Shown here: positions 1 through 8,661 of the stretch, one piece after another
How positions within the stretch are numbered: position 1 is the stretch's first letter
Layout: every line of letters starts with the position of its first letter
NCBI GenBank assembly: GCA_020633295.1
Contig: JACKDW010000005.1
Coordinates: forward strand, 124,001 to 188,000
Reading direction: 5' to 3'
From: Myxococcales bacterium
Lineage (GTDB): Bacteria > Myxococcota_A > Polyangia > Nannocystales > Nannocystaceae
Length of the DNA stretch: 64,000 nt
Translations under genes and position numbers: made by a program
Notes under the pieces: generated by a model
What the model saw: only the letters and a program-made list of their open reading frames with translations
Database searches by the model: none
What the model was told of the DNA's origin: nothing

Positions 1-1
1 C

Positions 2-919
2 GACGGCGTAGGTCACCTCGGCATCGGCCTCAAGGTCTACATCAACCGCTACATGGCGGCGCGCTTCGACGCCCGCCAGATCATCGGCGCCAAGGCGGCC
101 ACCCAGGGCGACTGGGTGCATCACTTCTCGGTGCTGTTCGGCCTCACCTTCACGCTCGGCCGCTCCAAGAAGGTCATCGACAACGACCTCGACAAGGACG
201 GCATCCTCAACGACGTCGACGTGTGCCCGATGGCGCCCGGCATCCCGCCGGACGGCTGCCCGCCGAAGGACCTCGACGGCGACAGCATCTACGACCACGA
301 GGACCGCTGCCCCTGCGATCCGGGCGAGGCGCCCTCGGGCTGCCCGACCGGCCTCGACACCGACAAGGACGGCTTCCCCGACGAGGTCGACGAGTGCCCG
401 ACCGAGCCCGGCATCGCGCCCGTGGGCTGCCCGGTCCGCGACGCCGACAACGACGGCTTCCCCGACGAGAAGGACACCTGCCCGATGAAGCCGGAGACCC
501 GCAACGGCTTCGAGGACGGCGACGGCTGCCCGGACGAGATCCCGGAGAAGCTCAAGAAGTCCATCGGCGTGCTCGAGGGCATCACCTTCGAGTTCAACAG
601 CGAGAAGATCCGCCGCAGCTCGCGGCCGACCCTCGACGAGGCCGCCGAGTCGCTCAAGGAATTCCCGATGGTCCGCGTGCGCATCGAGGGCCACACGGAC
701 AACGTGGGCGACCCCGCGTACAACCTCGAGCTGTCGAAGAAGCGCGCGGCCGAGGTCAAGAACTACCTGGTCGAGAAGGGCGTGCCCGAGGCGCAGCTCG
801 AGACCGAGGGCTTCGGCGACACCAAGCCGCGCGAGACGGAAGACACCGACGCGGCCCGGGCCAAGAACCGGCGCATCGAGTTCGTCCTCATCACCGAGGG
901 CGCGCCCTCGTCCGAGTAG
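2..919 (+). CDS. OmpA-family outer-membrane protein, 5' end missing
   Basis: The reading frame is open from base 2, so the start lies before the window. The first ~55 visible residues look like the last strands of an outer-membrane beta-barrel (alternating aromatic/hydrophobic residues ending FGLTFTLGR). Next come five or so Asp-rich thrombospondin type 3 repeats (DxDxDG loops with paired Cys and Pro-Gly), which in this family bind calcium and act as a stiff linker. The last ~120 residues are a C-terminal OmpA domain (pfam00691 type) with the peptidoglycan-binding pattern EGHTDNVG, then LSKKRA and NRRIEF near the end. The protein probably ties the outer membrane to peptidoglycan. The domain order barrel-TSP3-OmpA is common in myxobacteria. 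A hairpin terminator follows. The family call is firm; the specific role is unknown. Confidence 0.9.
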   Translation, partial: DGVGHLGIGLKVYINRYMAARFDARQIIGAKAATQGDWVHHFSVLFGLTFTLGRSKKVIDNDLDKDGILNDVDVCPMAPGIPPDGCPPKDLDGDSIYDHEDRCPCDPGEAPSGCPTGLDTDKDGFPDEVDECPTEPGIAPVGCPVRDADNDGFPDEKDTCPMKPETRNGFEDGDGCPDEIPEKLKKSIGVLEGITFEFNSEKIRRSSRPTLDEAAESLKEFPMVRVRIEGHTDNVGDPAYNLELSKKRAAEVKNYLVEKGVPEAQLETEGFGDTKPRETEDTDAARAKNRRIEFVLITEGAPSSE

Positions 920-944
920 GCGGCCCTCCCCGAACGCAAGCGAG

Positions 945-970
945 CGCGCGACCGCGTCGCGCGTTTCGTT
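945..970 (+). terminator. Rho-independent terminator after the OmpA-family gene
   Basis: An 8-bp perfect stem, CGCGCGAC (945-952) and GTCGCGCG (956-963), encloses a 3-nt loop and is followed by TTTCGTT. It lies 26 bases after the stop codon. The T-tract is short, so termination may be partial. Confidence 0.6.
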
Positions 971-972
971 GT

Positions 973-1415
973 GGGGCGCTCTTTGCGGGGCGCACATACT
1001 CACTCCCTTCGGGCGCTCGTACATGGCCTCAAGTCCTCGTCTGAAGCTCGCGCGCGTTGGGTAGAAGACGCGCGTGGCTCTTGGAGAGAGAGGGCGGGGG
1101 GCGCTCCTTGCGGGGCGCATGTACTCACCCCCCTCGGGCGCTCGTACATGGCCTTAAGTCCTCATACGGCCCCCCGCCCTCTCTCTCCCGCCACGCTCCG
1201 CCGACGTGGCGCGGGTTGACACGCGTCTCGTGACCGGCGCCGCTTCGATCGTGGATCGAGGGGGCCCAAGACGGCCGAGAGGACACGCCCCGCCCTCTCT
1301 CTCCAAAAGCCACACGCGTGTCCTCGAACCAACGCGCGCTCAGGTCGGACAAGCACTTCCGACCATGTACGAGGTGCCGAGGTACATGCGTCCCGCGAGG
1401 AGCGCCCCGGCCAAG
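973..1415. repeat. Three-copy intergenic repeat, two direct and one inverted
   Basis: The stretch 920-1452 holds no convincing gene. It contains three related copies of a ~70-125 bp unit: 973-1099 on the plus strand, about 1096-1166 on the plus strand (shorter), and about 1286-1412 on the minus strand. Shared blocks are GGGGCGCTC near the start, CTCGTACATGG in the middle, GCGCGCGTTGG, and GGAGAGAGAGGGCGGGG at the end. The terminal GAGAGAGAGGG block occurs at 1083-1098 (plus) and, as its complement, near 1173-1189 and 1287-1304, so copies 2 and 3 have inverted partners. No transposase is nearby. This could be a non-autonomous (MITE/REP-like) element or a structured RNA region. Confidence 0.65.
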
Positions 1416-1452
1416 AGCCATGTGTGTCCTTGAACTGGCGCCCGCGCAGGAG

Positions 1453-4122
1453 CTATGAGCTGCTGGAGCGCCCCGCAGACGAGCTCGAGCCCGCGCGAGC
1501 CGCCTCGCGCGGCAACACCACGAGCGCGACCACATAGAACCCGACCCCGACCCAGCCCGCGACCAGCACCCCCAGGTGCATGATCACGATCGTCGCCAGC
1601 ACCGCGCCGAGCACCGACGTCGCCGCGTTCACCGCCCAAAGCCACGGCACGCGCGTCGGGTCGCGTCCCGCGACCACCCGCAGCCCGCCTGGCAGGCACG
1701 CGCCCATCACCAGCGCCAGCGGCATGATCGACGCGATCGCCAGGCCCGCGCGCGCGACTCGGGACAGCGAGCGCGTCGCCTTCAGCAACGCCATCAGCGC
1801 GTCCGACTGCACGATCACGCACAGGTACGCCAGCACCAGCGCCAGCGCCAGCGCGGCCACGCCCCGCGGCGCGCGGGCGCTGAACTCCGAGCCCGCCAGC
1901 AGGCGACTCCCGAGCCCGCCGCCCAGCAAGATCACCGCGAGCACCACCGCCAGCGTCAGCGTCGGGTCGGAGAGGTACAGGCCGAAGCGCTGCAGCAGCG
2001 CCAGCTCGATGAACATGAAGCCGAAGCCCAGCGCCATCACGTACGCGCCGTCGCGCAGCGCCGCCGCGAGCCCGGACGCCGAAGCGGACGACTGTTCGGA
2101 GCGCTGCTTTCGCCGCGCGCGCGCCACCAGGTGCACGACCGACGGCGTCAACAAGAACAGCACCACCAGGAGCGAGAGCGCCGCGCCCACGCGGATCAGG
2201 ATCGTCAGCCCGCCGCCCAGCAGGTGCGCGCGCGGCTGCCCGCGCAGCGCCGCGAGCACGTCGCCGGAGCTCGCCAGCCGCTCCTGGTAGAAGAAGAACG
2301 GGCGATCGTCGTAGGGCGCGGAGACGTCGAGCGGCAGCGACAGCAGGTAGCTGTAGAGCGCCTCGCCGTCCTCGGCCGTCAGGATGTTGTAGATCCACCG
2401 GGCCTCGCGCGCCTCGGGCGGCTCGTTCGGATCGAGGCGCTCGCGCGGACGCGTGGACCGGAGCACGCGCACGCCGTCCTCGTCGAACTCCTCCTCGGTC
2501 GCGCCGAGCACCTCGTCGGCCTCGGCCTCGGCCTTGCCCTCGCCGCCCGCGTCAGCGCCGTCGGGCGACGAGACGCCCTCGGGGGGATCCTGGCGCGGGC
2601 GGTAGACGATCGTGAAGCCGAGCTCGCGCGCCTGCTGCTCGGCGCGCTGCAGCTCGAGCTCCGTGAACGCGCCGCGCTTGGCGATCACGTTGTAGAGCTG
2701 CCCGTGGCGGAGCACGAGCACCGAGAGCGCGACGTTGCGCGCGCGTCGGTCCGCCGCCAGGCCCTCGCGCACGATCGCGGCCAGCCGCGCCCCGACCGCG
2801 AGCCCCGGCACGCTCATGGACGAGATCGAGAGCAGCCCGCCGGGCTTGAGCTTGCCGATGTACTCGCCGGCGGCCTCGAGCGTGTAGAGGCTGTTCTCGG
2901 TCAACGCGTACGCGCCCGCGGCCGTGGCCGCGGAGGTGTCGACCATGCTCAGCTGGATCACGTCGAAGCGCTGCTCGGTGCGGCCCAGGAAGCCGCGGCC
3001 GTCGTCGACGACCACGGTGACGTCGTCGCGCTCGTAGAGCCCGCCGGTGAAGTCACGGTAGGCGCCGCGCATGACCTCGTCGACGATCAGGCGGTTGAGC
3101 TCGACGGCCCACACGTGCGCGGCCTTGCTCGACAGGGCCCCGAGGACATCTTTGCCGCCGCCGGCCCCGATCACGCAGACGGCCTCGGCGCGCGGCCGCA
3201 GGCGGTAGGCGAACGAGCTCAGGTCGTACCAGGTGTGCCCGACGCGCCCGACGTCGCCGTCGAAGCGCGTCAGCGTGGTCATCGCGTTCATGTCGATGAC
3301 CAGCGTCTTCTGCTCGGGCAGGCGCCCCGAGAAGTTCTCGCTCATGCCCCAGCCGCGGAAGCCGTGGGGCGGCAGCACGGCGACGTGCGAGTGCGCGTTC
3401 CAGCGCGTCCACTCGGGCTTGACGAAGGGGTTGCGCAGGTCGAGGCCCTTGGCCACGCGCAGCGCGAACACCCGGGCGCCGAGCTGGCTGCTGGCGAGCG
3501 CGCCGAGCCCGAGCGCCAGCGCCAGCGCGTAGGGGGTCACGCGCGAGCGCCGACCGAAGAACACGACCGCGGCGAGGCACGCGACCGCGCCCGCGAGCAC
3601 GAGCGCCTGCGGGCCGCCGAACCAGTGCAGCGCCGGGATCACCAGCAAGCAGCCGAGCCCGGCGCCCACGAGGTCCCAGGCGTACAGCCGCCCGATCCGC
3701 GCGGGGCGGCGCAGGATCGCCAGCGCGATCGCGGCGCCGCCGAACAGAAACGGCGTCGCCGCGAGCAGGAACACGATCATCAGCCGGGCCGTGAACACCG
3801 TGAACAGCCCGAGCGTGCCGCCGAACCAGTTGGGCGGGACCCGCAGCAGCGCGAGGTCGACGAGCACCAGCGAGAGCGACAGCCCAAGCGCCAACCCGGC
3901 GAGCCAGCGCCGGGCGTCGACCTGTGTCAGCCGCGCGCGCGCGAGGTGGACGAAGAGGCCGCCGACCCCCGCGCCGAACAGCGCGACCGCGATCGCGACG
4001 AACGCGAAGTGGTACCAGATCGTGACCGAGAAGATCCGCGTGAGCACGAGCTCGGCCAGCATCAGCGAAAGGCTGACGAGGCCGACGCCGACCCCAGTTG
4101 CCCGCTCATCGCCGACGCTCAT
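1453..4122 (-). CDS. Multi-pass membrane protein with spermidine-synthase-like domain
   Basis: The 889-residue protein has hydrophobic helices at about residues 10-240, a soluble Rossmann domain in the middle, and a second helix block at about 630-870. The middle domain carries a nucleotide-binding glycine motif (VIGAGGGKDVLG, near 317), an acidic residue after the next strand (WAVELNR) and a DDGRGFL segment. This is the pattern of polyamine aminopropyltransferase-like proteins. Fused membrane forms like this are widespread but their substrate is usually not known, so spermidine synthesis is not claimed. The ATG at 4122 is preferred over a TTG at 4155. It ends 72 bases after the prenyltransferase stop in transcription order, so the two may be co-transcribed. 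Confidence 0.8.
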   Translation of the reverse strand: MSVGDERATGVGVGLVSLSLMLAELVLTRIFSVTIWYHFAFVAIAVALFGAGVGGLFVHLARARLTQVDARRWLAGLALGLSLSLVLVDLALLRVPPNWFGGTLGLFTVFTARLMIVFLLAATPFLFGGAAIALAILRRPARIGRLYAWDLVGAGLGCLLVIPALHWFGGPQALVLAGAVACLAAVVFFGRRSRVTPYALALALGLGALASSQLGARVFALRVAKGLDLRNPFVKPEWTRWNAHSHVAVLPPHGFRGWGMSENFSGRLPEQKTLVIDMNAMTTLTRFDGDVGRVGHTWYDLSSFAYRLRPRAEAVCVIGAGGGKDVLGALSSKAAHVWAVELNRLIVDEVMRGAYRDFTGGLYERDDVTVVVDDGRGFLGRTEQRFDVIQLSMVDTSAATAAGAYALTENSLYTLEAAGEYIGKLKPGGLLSISSMSVPGLAVGARLAAIVREGLAADRRARNVALSVLVLRHGQLYNVIAKRGAFTELELQRAEQQARELGFTIVYRPRQDPPEGVSSPDGADAGGEGKAEAEADEVLGATEEEFDEDGVRVLRSTRPRERLDPNEPPEAREARWIYNILTAEDGEALYSYLLSLPLDVSAPYDDRPFFFYQERLASSGDVLAALRGQPRAHLLGGGLTILIRVGAALSLLVVLFLLTPSVVHLVARARRKQRSEQSSASASGLAAALRDGAYVMALGFGFMFIELALLQRFGLYLSDPTLTLAVVLAVILLGGGLGSRLLAGSEFSARAPRGVAALALALVLAYLCVIVQSDALMALLKATRSLSRVARAGLAIASIMPLALVMGACLPGGLRVVAGRDPTRVPWLWAVNAATSVLGAVLATIVIMHLGVLVAGWVGVGFYVVALVVLPREAARAGSSSSAGRSSSS

Positions 4123-4194
4123 GGCTCTCGAACGTGGACGCGCACACGGGGTCAAGTCAAGTGAGGACGCGCGCAGGCGGCGGTCGCCGGCCGG

Positions 4195-5100
4195 TCAGCT
4201 GATCCAGGCCGGGATCCCGGCGGTCACCGGGATCGACACCAGCAGCCCGTCGCTGGCGCCCGCGAGGTAAATGCGCGCGCACGCGACCAGCCACGCGACG
4301 CCGAAGATCACGCGCACGCGATCCCAGTACTGCGGCACCTGTCCGCGACGACAGGGCAAGACGGCGGCGCTGGCGACCAGCAGCCCGGCCCAGATGTCCA
4401 GCGTCGCGATCATGAAGCCGGCGGCGAGCAGCGCGAGCGCCCGGATGAGCGCGAGCGTGCGCCGCTGCCCGAGCGCGACCGCGGTCGTCTGCACGCCCAG
4501 CGTGCGATCCTCGACGCGATCGCGCAGCACCTGGATCGACTCGAACACGCCCGAGAACAGCCCGAGCTGCAGCACCAGCCACCAGCCCAGCACGCGCTCG
4601 ATCGGCACGCCCGTCAGCGGCATCGTCACGCCCCAGATGATCATCGCCGCCACGTCGACGCCGGGCATGTGCTTGAGCCGCGCGGAGTAGGCCCAGCAGA
4701 TCCCGCCGCCGACGATCAGCGCGATGAACAGCCCCGGGTCCCACCAGGTCGCGAGCACGGTCAGCGCCATGACCAGCGCGACCTGGGCCGCGACCGCAGC
4801 GCCCATGTTGGCGCGCAGGAAGCGGGCCTTCTGCCAGTCCTTGCCGGGCGCGTAGAGGTCGAACTCGACGTCGCAGTAGTCGTTGTTGAGGTAGACGAGG
4901 ACGTTGAGCAGCGTCGCGAACAGCACCCGGACGCCCATCTCGGGCCCCGGCAGCCCGAGCACGAGCATGATGCTGACGGCCCCGGCGAGGTTCGCCATCT
5001 CGCGCTTGCGCAGGCGCTCGACGAGGACATCTCGGAGGATCTTGAAGGCGGCCACCACCGACGTCCGAGGCTTCCACGATCGCCGGGGTTTTGCAAGCAA
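4195..5100 (-). CDS. UbiA-family prenyltransferase
   Basis: An integral membrane protein of about 300 residues with some eight hydrophobic segments. It has both Asp-rich motifs of the UbiA superfamily: NDYCDVEFD (near residue 73, the NDxxDxxxD diphosphate-Mg site) and DRVED (near 190). These enzymes move a polyprenyl group from its diphosphate onto an aromatic or other acceptor in the membrane. A geranylgeranyl-reductase-type flavoprotein lies ~440 bases away on the same strand, which hints at a prenylated or saturated-prenyl lipid or quinone; this is inference. The reported start is a TTG at 5100. A GTG at 5058 is equally possible and would still leave a short N-tail before helix 1. Confidence 0.85.
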   Translation of the reverse strand: MLAKPRRSWKPRTSVVAAFKILRDVLVERLRKREMANLAGAVSIMLVLGLPGPEMGVRVLFATLLNVLVYLNNDYCDVEFDLYAPGKDWQKARFLRANMGAAVAAQVALVMALTVLATWWDPGLFIALIVGGGICWAYSARLKHMPGVDVAAMIIWGVTMPLTGVPIERVLGWWLVLQLGLFSGVFESIQVLRDRVEDRTLGVQTTAVALGQRRTLALIRALALLAAGFMIATLDIWAGLLVASAAVLPCRRGQVPQYWDRVRVIFGVAWLVACARIYLAGASDGLLVSIPVTAGIPAWIS

Positions 5101-5165
5101 ACGCGCGCCCGCGACGCTTGTATCGACAGGTTTCCAGGCCCCCTCGCGCTACAATGAATGGCGTT

Positions 5166-5462
5166 ATGCGCGTGTACCTGGACGACGAGCGCGAGGCCCC
5201 GGCGGGGTGGGTGCGTGTACACTGGCCCGACGAGGCGATCGCGCTGCTCGAGTCCGGCGAGGTCGAGGTCCTCAGCCTCGACCACGACCTCGGCGACGAC
5301 GAGCGCGGCACCGGCTACGACGTGCTGCTGTGGATCGAGGAGGCGGTCGCGACCCGCGGCTTCCGACCGCCGCAGCTGCGCGTTCACACCGCCAACCCGG
5401 CGGCCCGGCGGCGGATGCTGCAGGCCGTCGCGGCGATCGAGCGCCGCGCCGCCCGTCGCTGA
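5166..5462 (+). CDS. Small cyclic-phosphate-processing receiver-like (cREC) protein
   Basis: The 98-residue protein begins MRVYLDDER and contains SLDHDLGDDERGTGYDV, then ends in a helix with VHSAN-like VHTANP. This matches the cREC_REC family (PF20274), predicted from comparative genomics to be a degenerate receiver fold that handles cyclic phosphates in nucleotide-signalling or conflict systems. No biochemical role is established that I know of. The ATG at 5166 is chosen over the one at 5154 because a -10-like TACAAT (5150-5155) overlaps the earlier codon and would give a leaderless message starting near 5166. It sits divergently from the prenyltransferase and ends in a clear hairpin terminator. 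Confidence 0.8.
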   Translation: MRVYLDDEREAPAGWVRVHWPDEAIALLESGEVEVLSLDHDLGDDERGTGYDVLLWIEEAVATRGFRPPQLRVHTANPAARRRMLQAVAAIERRAARR

Positions 5463-5503
5463 TCCCCGCGAGGGCATGCGCCCGGAATAACTCCGGGAGA
5501 ATC

Positions 5504-5536
5504 CGCGCGGCGAAGAGCCGCGCGAACCGTTTTTTC
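5504..5536 (+). terminator. Rho-independent terminator of the cREC gene
   Basis: An 8-bp perfect stem, CGCGCGGC (5504-5511) with GCCGCGCG (5517-5524), has a 5-nt loop and is followed by AACCG and six Ts. It lies between two convergent genes. Confidence 0.85.
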
Positions 5537-6681
5537 TAGACAGTCTTGCTCTGCTCGAGCGCGCCGCGCCCGTAGGCCCACTGCAGCCCGGTGCGGGCCC
5601 AGGCGGAGCGATACAGCCGACGATCGACGAACCACCGCATGCCGTCCTGCACCGCCGCGCGCAGCCGACAGTGCACGCCGATGCGTCGCGTGCACCGCCG
5701 GGCGTGGGCTCGCTGCAGCCGCGGGGTGAGCCCGGCGCCCGCGAGCGCGTCTCGAGCGGTCTCGGCCGCCATGATCCCGGTCTCGAGCGCCTGCCAGATC
5801 CCCTCGCCCGACAGCGGATCGACGGAGAAGCCGGCGTCCCCGGCGAGCAACAGATCGCGGGTCCCGACCCAGGCGGCGGGCCCCAGCGGCAACGACCAGC
5901 TGCGCGCGGGGCCAGCCGGGCGCGCGCCCGCGAGGCGCTCGTGATGGCGCTCGAGGAAGGCGCGCAGCAGCGCGCGCAGGTGCCCCGGGCTGGTCCGGTA
6001 GGCGTCGGCGCGCTGGTAGACGCCGACGTTGGCGACGCCGTCGACCGAGGGGAACACCCAGCCGTAGCCGCAGGGCAGGTCGTGTTCGAAGTAGTGCTCG
6101 CTGACGCCCTCGAGATCGCGCACGCCCTCGAGGTACTGCGTCGCCGCCACGGCGAGGTTGCGGCCCCGCGGGTTCGGTCGACCCGCCGCGCCCCAGGCCA
6201 CGGAGCCCGGGCCGTCGGCGGCGATGATCAGCTCGGCGCGCCAGTCGAGCGCGGGGCCCCGCGCCCGGTAGCCGACGGCGCCTGGTTCGGGCGGCGGCGC
6301 GAGCTCCCGTACAGATGTCTCTTCAACCACGTTCGCGCCAGACCGCCCGAGCGCGCCGCGCAGCGCCGCGTCGAGCTGCAGGCGCGGGACGATCATGCCC
6401 GGGCGCTGGTAGACGCGCGCGACCCTCGAGCCGTCGGGGAACACCGCGTCCGCCTGACGCACGAGCGCGTGCGGGCCCTCGAGGATCTCCGCGAGCGCGC
6501 CGAGCTGCTCGACGCGCGCGACCGCGTGGTTCGAGATCGCGTCGCCGCAGGTCTTGGGCCGGGGAAACCGCGCGCGATCGACCACCATCACGTCGACGCC
6601 GGCGCGCGCGAGCGTGATCCCGGCGGCGCAGCCCGCAGGGCCAGCGCCGATCACCAGCACCTGGCTGCGACCGCGAAGCAC
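5536..6681 (-). CDS. FAD-dependent geranylgeranyl-reductase-type oxidoreductase
   Basis: The protein (381 residues from a GTG at 6681) starts with an FAD-binding dinucleotide motif, GAGPAGCAAG (residues 12-21). It has the reductase signature GYGWVFPSVDGVANVG (near 204-219, the YxWxFP...GxG pattern of archaeal and plant geranylgeranyl reductases) and the FAD-contact block GDAGFSVDPLSGEGI near 280-294. Such enzymes hydrogenate isoprenoid chains of lipids or quinones. Its neighbour on the same strand is a UbiA prenyltransferase, so both may act on one prenyl lipid. The frame stays open upstream to 6984, but that extension is low-complexity and lacks homology-like features, so the GTG just before the Rossmann strand is preferred. 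Confidence 0.82.
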   Translation of the reverse strand: MLRGRSQVLVIGAGPAGCAAGITLARAGVDVMVVDRARFPRPKTCGDAISNHAVARVEQLGALAEILEGPHALVRQADAVFPDGSRVARVYQRPGMIVPRLQLDAALRGALGRSGANVVEETSVRELAPPPEPGAVGYRARGPALDWRAELIIAADGPGSVAWGAAGRPNPRGRNLAVAATQYLEGVRDLEGVSEHYFEHDLPCGYGWVFPSVDGVANVGVYQRADAYRTSPGHLRALLRAFLERHHERLAGARPAGPARSWSLPLGPAAWVGTRDLLLAGDAGFSVDPLSGEGIWQALETGIMAAETARDALAGAGLTPRLQRAHARRCTRRIGVHCRLRAAVQDGMRWFVDRRLYRSAWARTGLQWAYGRGALEQSKTV

Positions 6682-6880
6682 GCGACCCGCGGTCGCCCGC
6701 GGCTGGACTCCTGTCGCCTGTGGCACGAAACCGCACACTAGCGCACGATCGCGCCCTGCGGAAGCCGCAGACGCGCTGCCGTATCCGCACCCCCACGCCG
6801 CCGCGCTCCGCCGCCGCGCGGGTGATCCCAGGGTTTCCGCCGCCCCGGCGCTGGCACGCCCGATGCAAAAAGACCCGGCG

Positions 6881-7729
6881 ATGCCGTGGACCCCGTGCAG
6901 ATCGCGACGCTCACCGCTCGCGCTCGCGCTCCTCACCTCGCTCGCGGTCGCCTGCGGCGAGCCGATGGACGACGACGAGGGCACCGACAGCGACGCGCTC
7001 GAGCCCGCGGATCCCGAGGACGCCCTCGATCTGCTCGCGCCCCCGGAGCTCGGCCCGACGGAGCCGCTGATCGCCGAGGTCCACTACCAGACGCGCTGGA
7101 ACCAGTACCCCGCCGGCGCGTGGACGACGGTCACCGACCTCGGCTACCGCGTCACGGTCGAGCGCGGCGGCCTCGTCAACTACAGCGCCGCGCTGGTCGA
7201 GTGTCTCGACGCCCGCGGTCACGGCAGCTCGATCAACCCGACCCAGACCACGCGCGCCGTGTTCGAATCCCTGACCTCGCCGGCGCCCGGCCTCCTCGAC
7301 GCGCGCACCTTCACGGCGTCGCGCTTCTGCCACGCGCACTACCTCGTCGCGCGCAGCGACGACGACACGCTCGGCCTGCCGGAGGAGCCCGCGCTCGCCG
7401 GCCTGAGCCTGTGGGTCGCGGGGCGCTACCAGGCCCCCGGCGCCGAAGAGGGCGACGAGGTGCCCTTCGAGATCGCGGCGACGAGCCCCTTCGGCGCGCT
7501 GTTCGAGCTCCCGACCGGCGACATGGCGGAAGGTTCTGATGAGCCCATGCGCGCGACCATCGTGATCGAGCGCGAGCTCGACACGCTGCTCGACGGCGTC
7601 GACTTCGAGCACGACGACGACGACGCGCGCGCGCGCCAGGTCGTCGAGAACGCGGTCGCCCACACCACGGTCACGCTCACGCTCACGCCGCTCGACCCCG
7701 ACGCGCCGCTCCCGACCTCGACCTCTTGA
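6881..7729 (+). CDS. Predicted lipoprotein of unknown function
   Basis: The 282-residue product starts with a type II signal peptide: RRSPLALALLTSLAVAC with the lipidated Cys at residue 25. A short acidic linker (EPMDDDEGTDSDALEP) follows, then a globular domain with no family I recognise, containing two further Cys residues (ALVECLDARG and SRFCHAHY) that could pair. A DDDDDARARQ stretch near the C-terminus is acidic. An ATG at 6863 six codons upstream is also possible. It is divergent from the reductase gene and lies ahead of the ZraP/S/R-like set on the same strand, but with a ~100-base gap, so it need not belong to that operon. Confidence 0.75.
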   Translation: MPWTPCRSRRSPLALALLTSLAVACGEPMDDDEGTDSDALEPADPEDALDLLAPPELGPTEPLIAEVHYQTRWNQYPAGAWTTVTDLGYRVTVERGGLVNYSAALVECLDARGHGSSINPTQTTRAVFESLTSPAPGLLDARTFTASRFCHAHYLVARSDDDTLGLPEEPALAGLSLWVAGRYQAPGAEEGDEVPFEIAATSPFGALFELPTGDMAEGSDEPMRATIVIERELDTLLDGVDFEHDDDDARARQVVENAVAHTTVTLTLTPLDPDAPLPTSTS

Positions 7730-7832
7730 GGTCGTCCCGAGCGTCTCCGACATCGTCTGCGAGACCGCGCGGGTCACAACTTCGCCCAACGTCTTCTTCG
7801 AAGTCGCCCCCGAAGCCATCACCCGAGAGACC

Positions 7833-8648
7833 ATGCCGACCCACGCCCTGACCGCCGCCCTGACCGCCGCCGCGCTGTCCTCGCTCCTCGCGCTCGCCCC
7901 CGGCGCGTCCGCTCTGCGACCTCCGCACGGACCTCCGCCAGGGCCGCCGCCGCATATCGTGCTCGCGCACCTCAACGAAACCGGCGCGCTCGAGCTCGAC
8001 GCCGCGACGCTGCGCGCCGCCGAGCAGCGCGCCACGAGCCGCCGCGCCGCGCTCACGCAGCTCCACGAGGCGCGCCGCGCCGCGACCGACGCCTACTTCA
8101 GCGCGCTCACGCAGGCGGCCCAGGACGCCCCCACAGCCCGCCAGACCGCCGCCGCCGCCGAGGCGGCGCTGCGCGTCGCGGAGCTCGAGCTCGCGCGCGA
8201 GATCCACGGACTCTTGACGCCCGCGCAGCGCGAGCAGCTCGCGGCCCTTCGCCCACCACCGCCACCGCCCCCCGACACCGCCCGGCTCGGCGCGCGCGCC
8301 CGCGAGCTCGGCGTCGACGACCTGACCGCCGACGCGATCGTCGACGTCTTTCAGCATCACGCGCGCGCGCTCGCGGCGCTGCACCGCAGCGTCCACGCGG
8401 CCCACGACGACTACCTCGCGCTCGCCGGGCTCGCGGCGTCGTCGGAGCGCGTCACCGGTCAACGCGCTCGTGTGACCGCGAGCGTCACGCGCCTGCGCGC
8501 GGCCGAGCTCGTGGTGCTCGTCGAGCTCCGCAGCCTGCTGACCGAGTCGCAGTGGAGCGCGCTCGCGCCTGCGCTGCGCGGCCCGCCTCCGCCTCCGCAC
8601 CCGCACCACGATGGCCCCCCGCCGCGCCCGCCCGGCGATCCGCGGTGA
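7833..8648 (+). CDS. Periplasmic ZraP/Spy-like metal-resistance or envelope-stress protein
   Basis: A signal peptide ending near residue 27 precedes a mainly alpha-helical, Ala/Arg/Glu-rich protein of 271 residues. Two LTxxQ-type motifs (LTPAQREQL near 127 and LTESQWSAL near 236), each followed by a Pro-run, suggest two tandem Spy/CpxP/ZraP units (PF13801-like). The N- and C-termini hold several His-Pro stretches (PPHGPPPGPPPH; PHPHHDGPP) that could bind Zn or Cu. Known ZraP is a zinc-binding periplasmic chaperone that restrains the ZraS kinase. Here the kinase gene begins 13 bases after the stop, in the same direction, so a feedback sensor role is likely by analogy. The sequence similarity is weak; context carries much of the call. 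Confidence 0.65.
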   Translation: MPTHALTAALTAAALSSLLALAPGASALRPPHGPPPGPPPHIVLAHLNETGALELDAATLRAAEQRATSRRAALTQLHEARRAATDAYFSALTQAAQDAPTARQTAAAAEAALRVAELELAREIHGLLTPAQREQLAALRPPPPPPPDTARLGARARELGVDDLTADAIVDVFQHHARALAALHRSVHAAHDDYLALAGLAASSERVTGQRARVTASVTRLRAAELVVLVELRSLLTESQWSALAPALRGPPPPPHPHHDGPPPRPPGDPR

Positions 8649-8661
8649 TACCGTGCAAGAG

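Noticed and set aside
1576..4164. Very long open frame opposite the spermidine-synthase-like gene
   Set aside because: High GC leaves few stops; the product is an Arg/Gln/His-rich string without motifs. The frames at 20540-22270, 54564-57323 and 25913-27196 were rejected likewise.
7261..7270. GTTCGAATCC, like a tRNA T-loop
   Set aside because: It lies inside a well-supported lipoprotein coding sequence and no cloverleaf arms fit around it.
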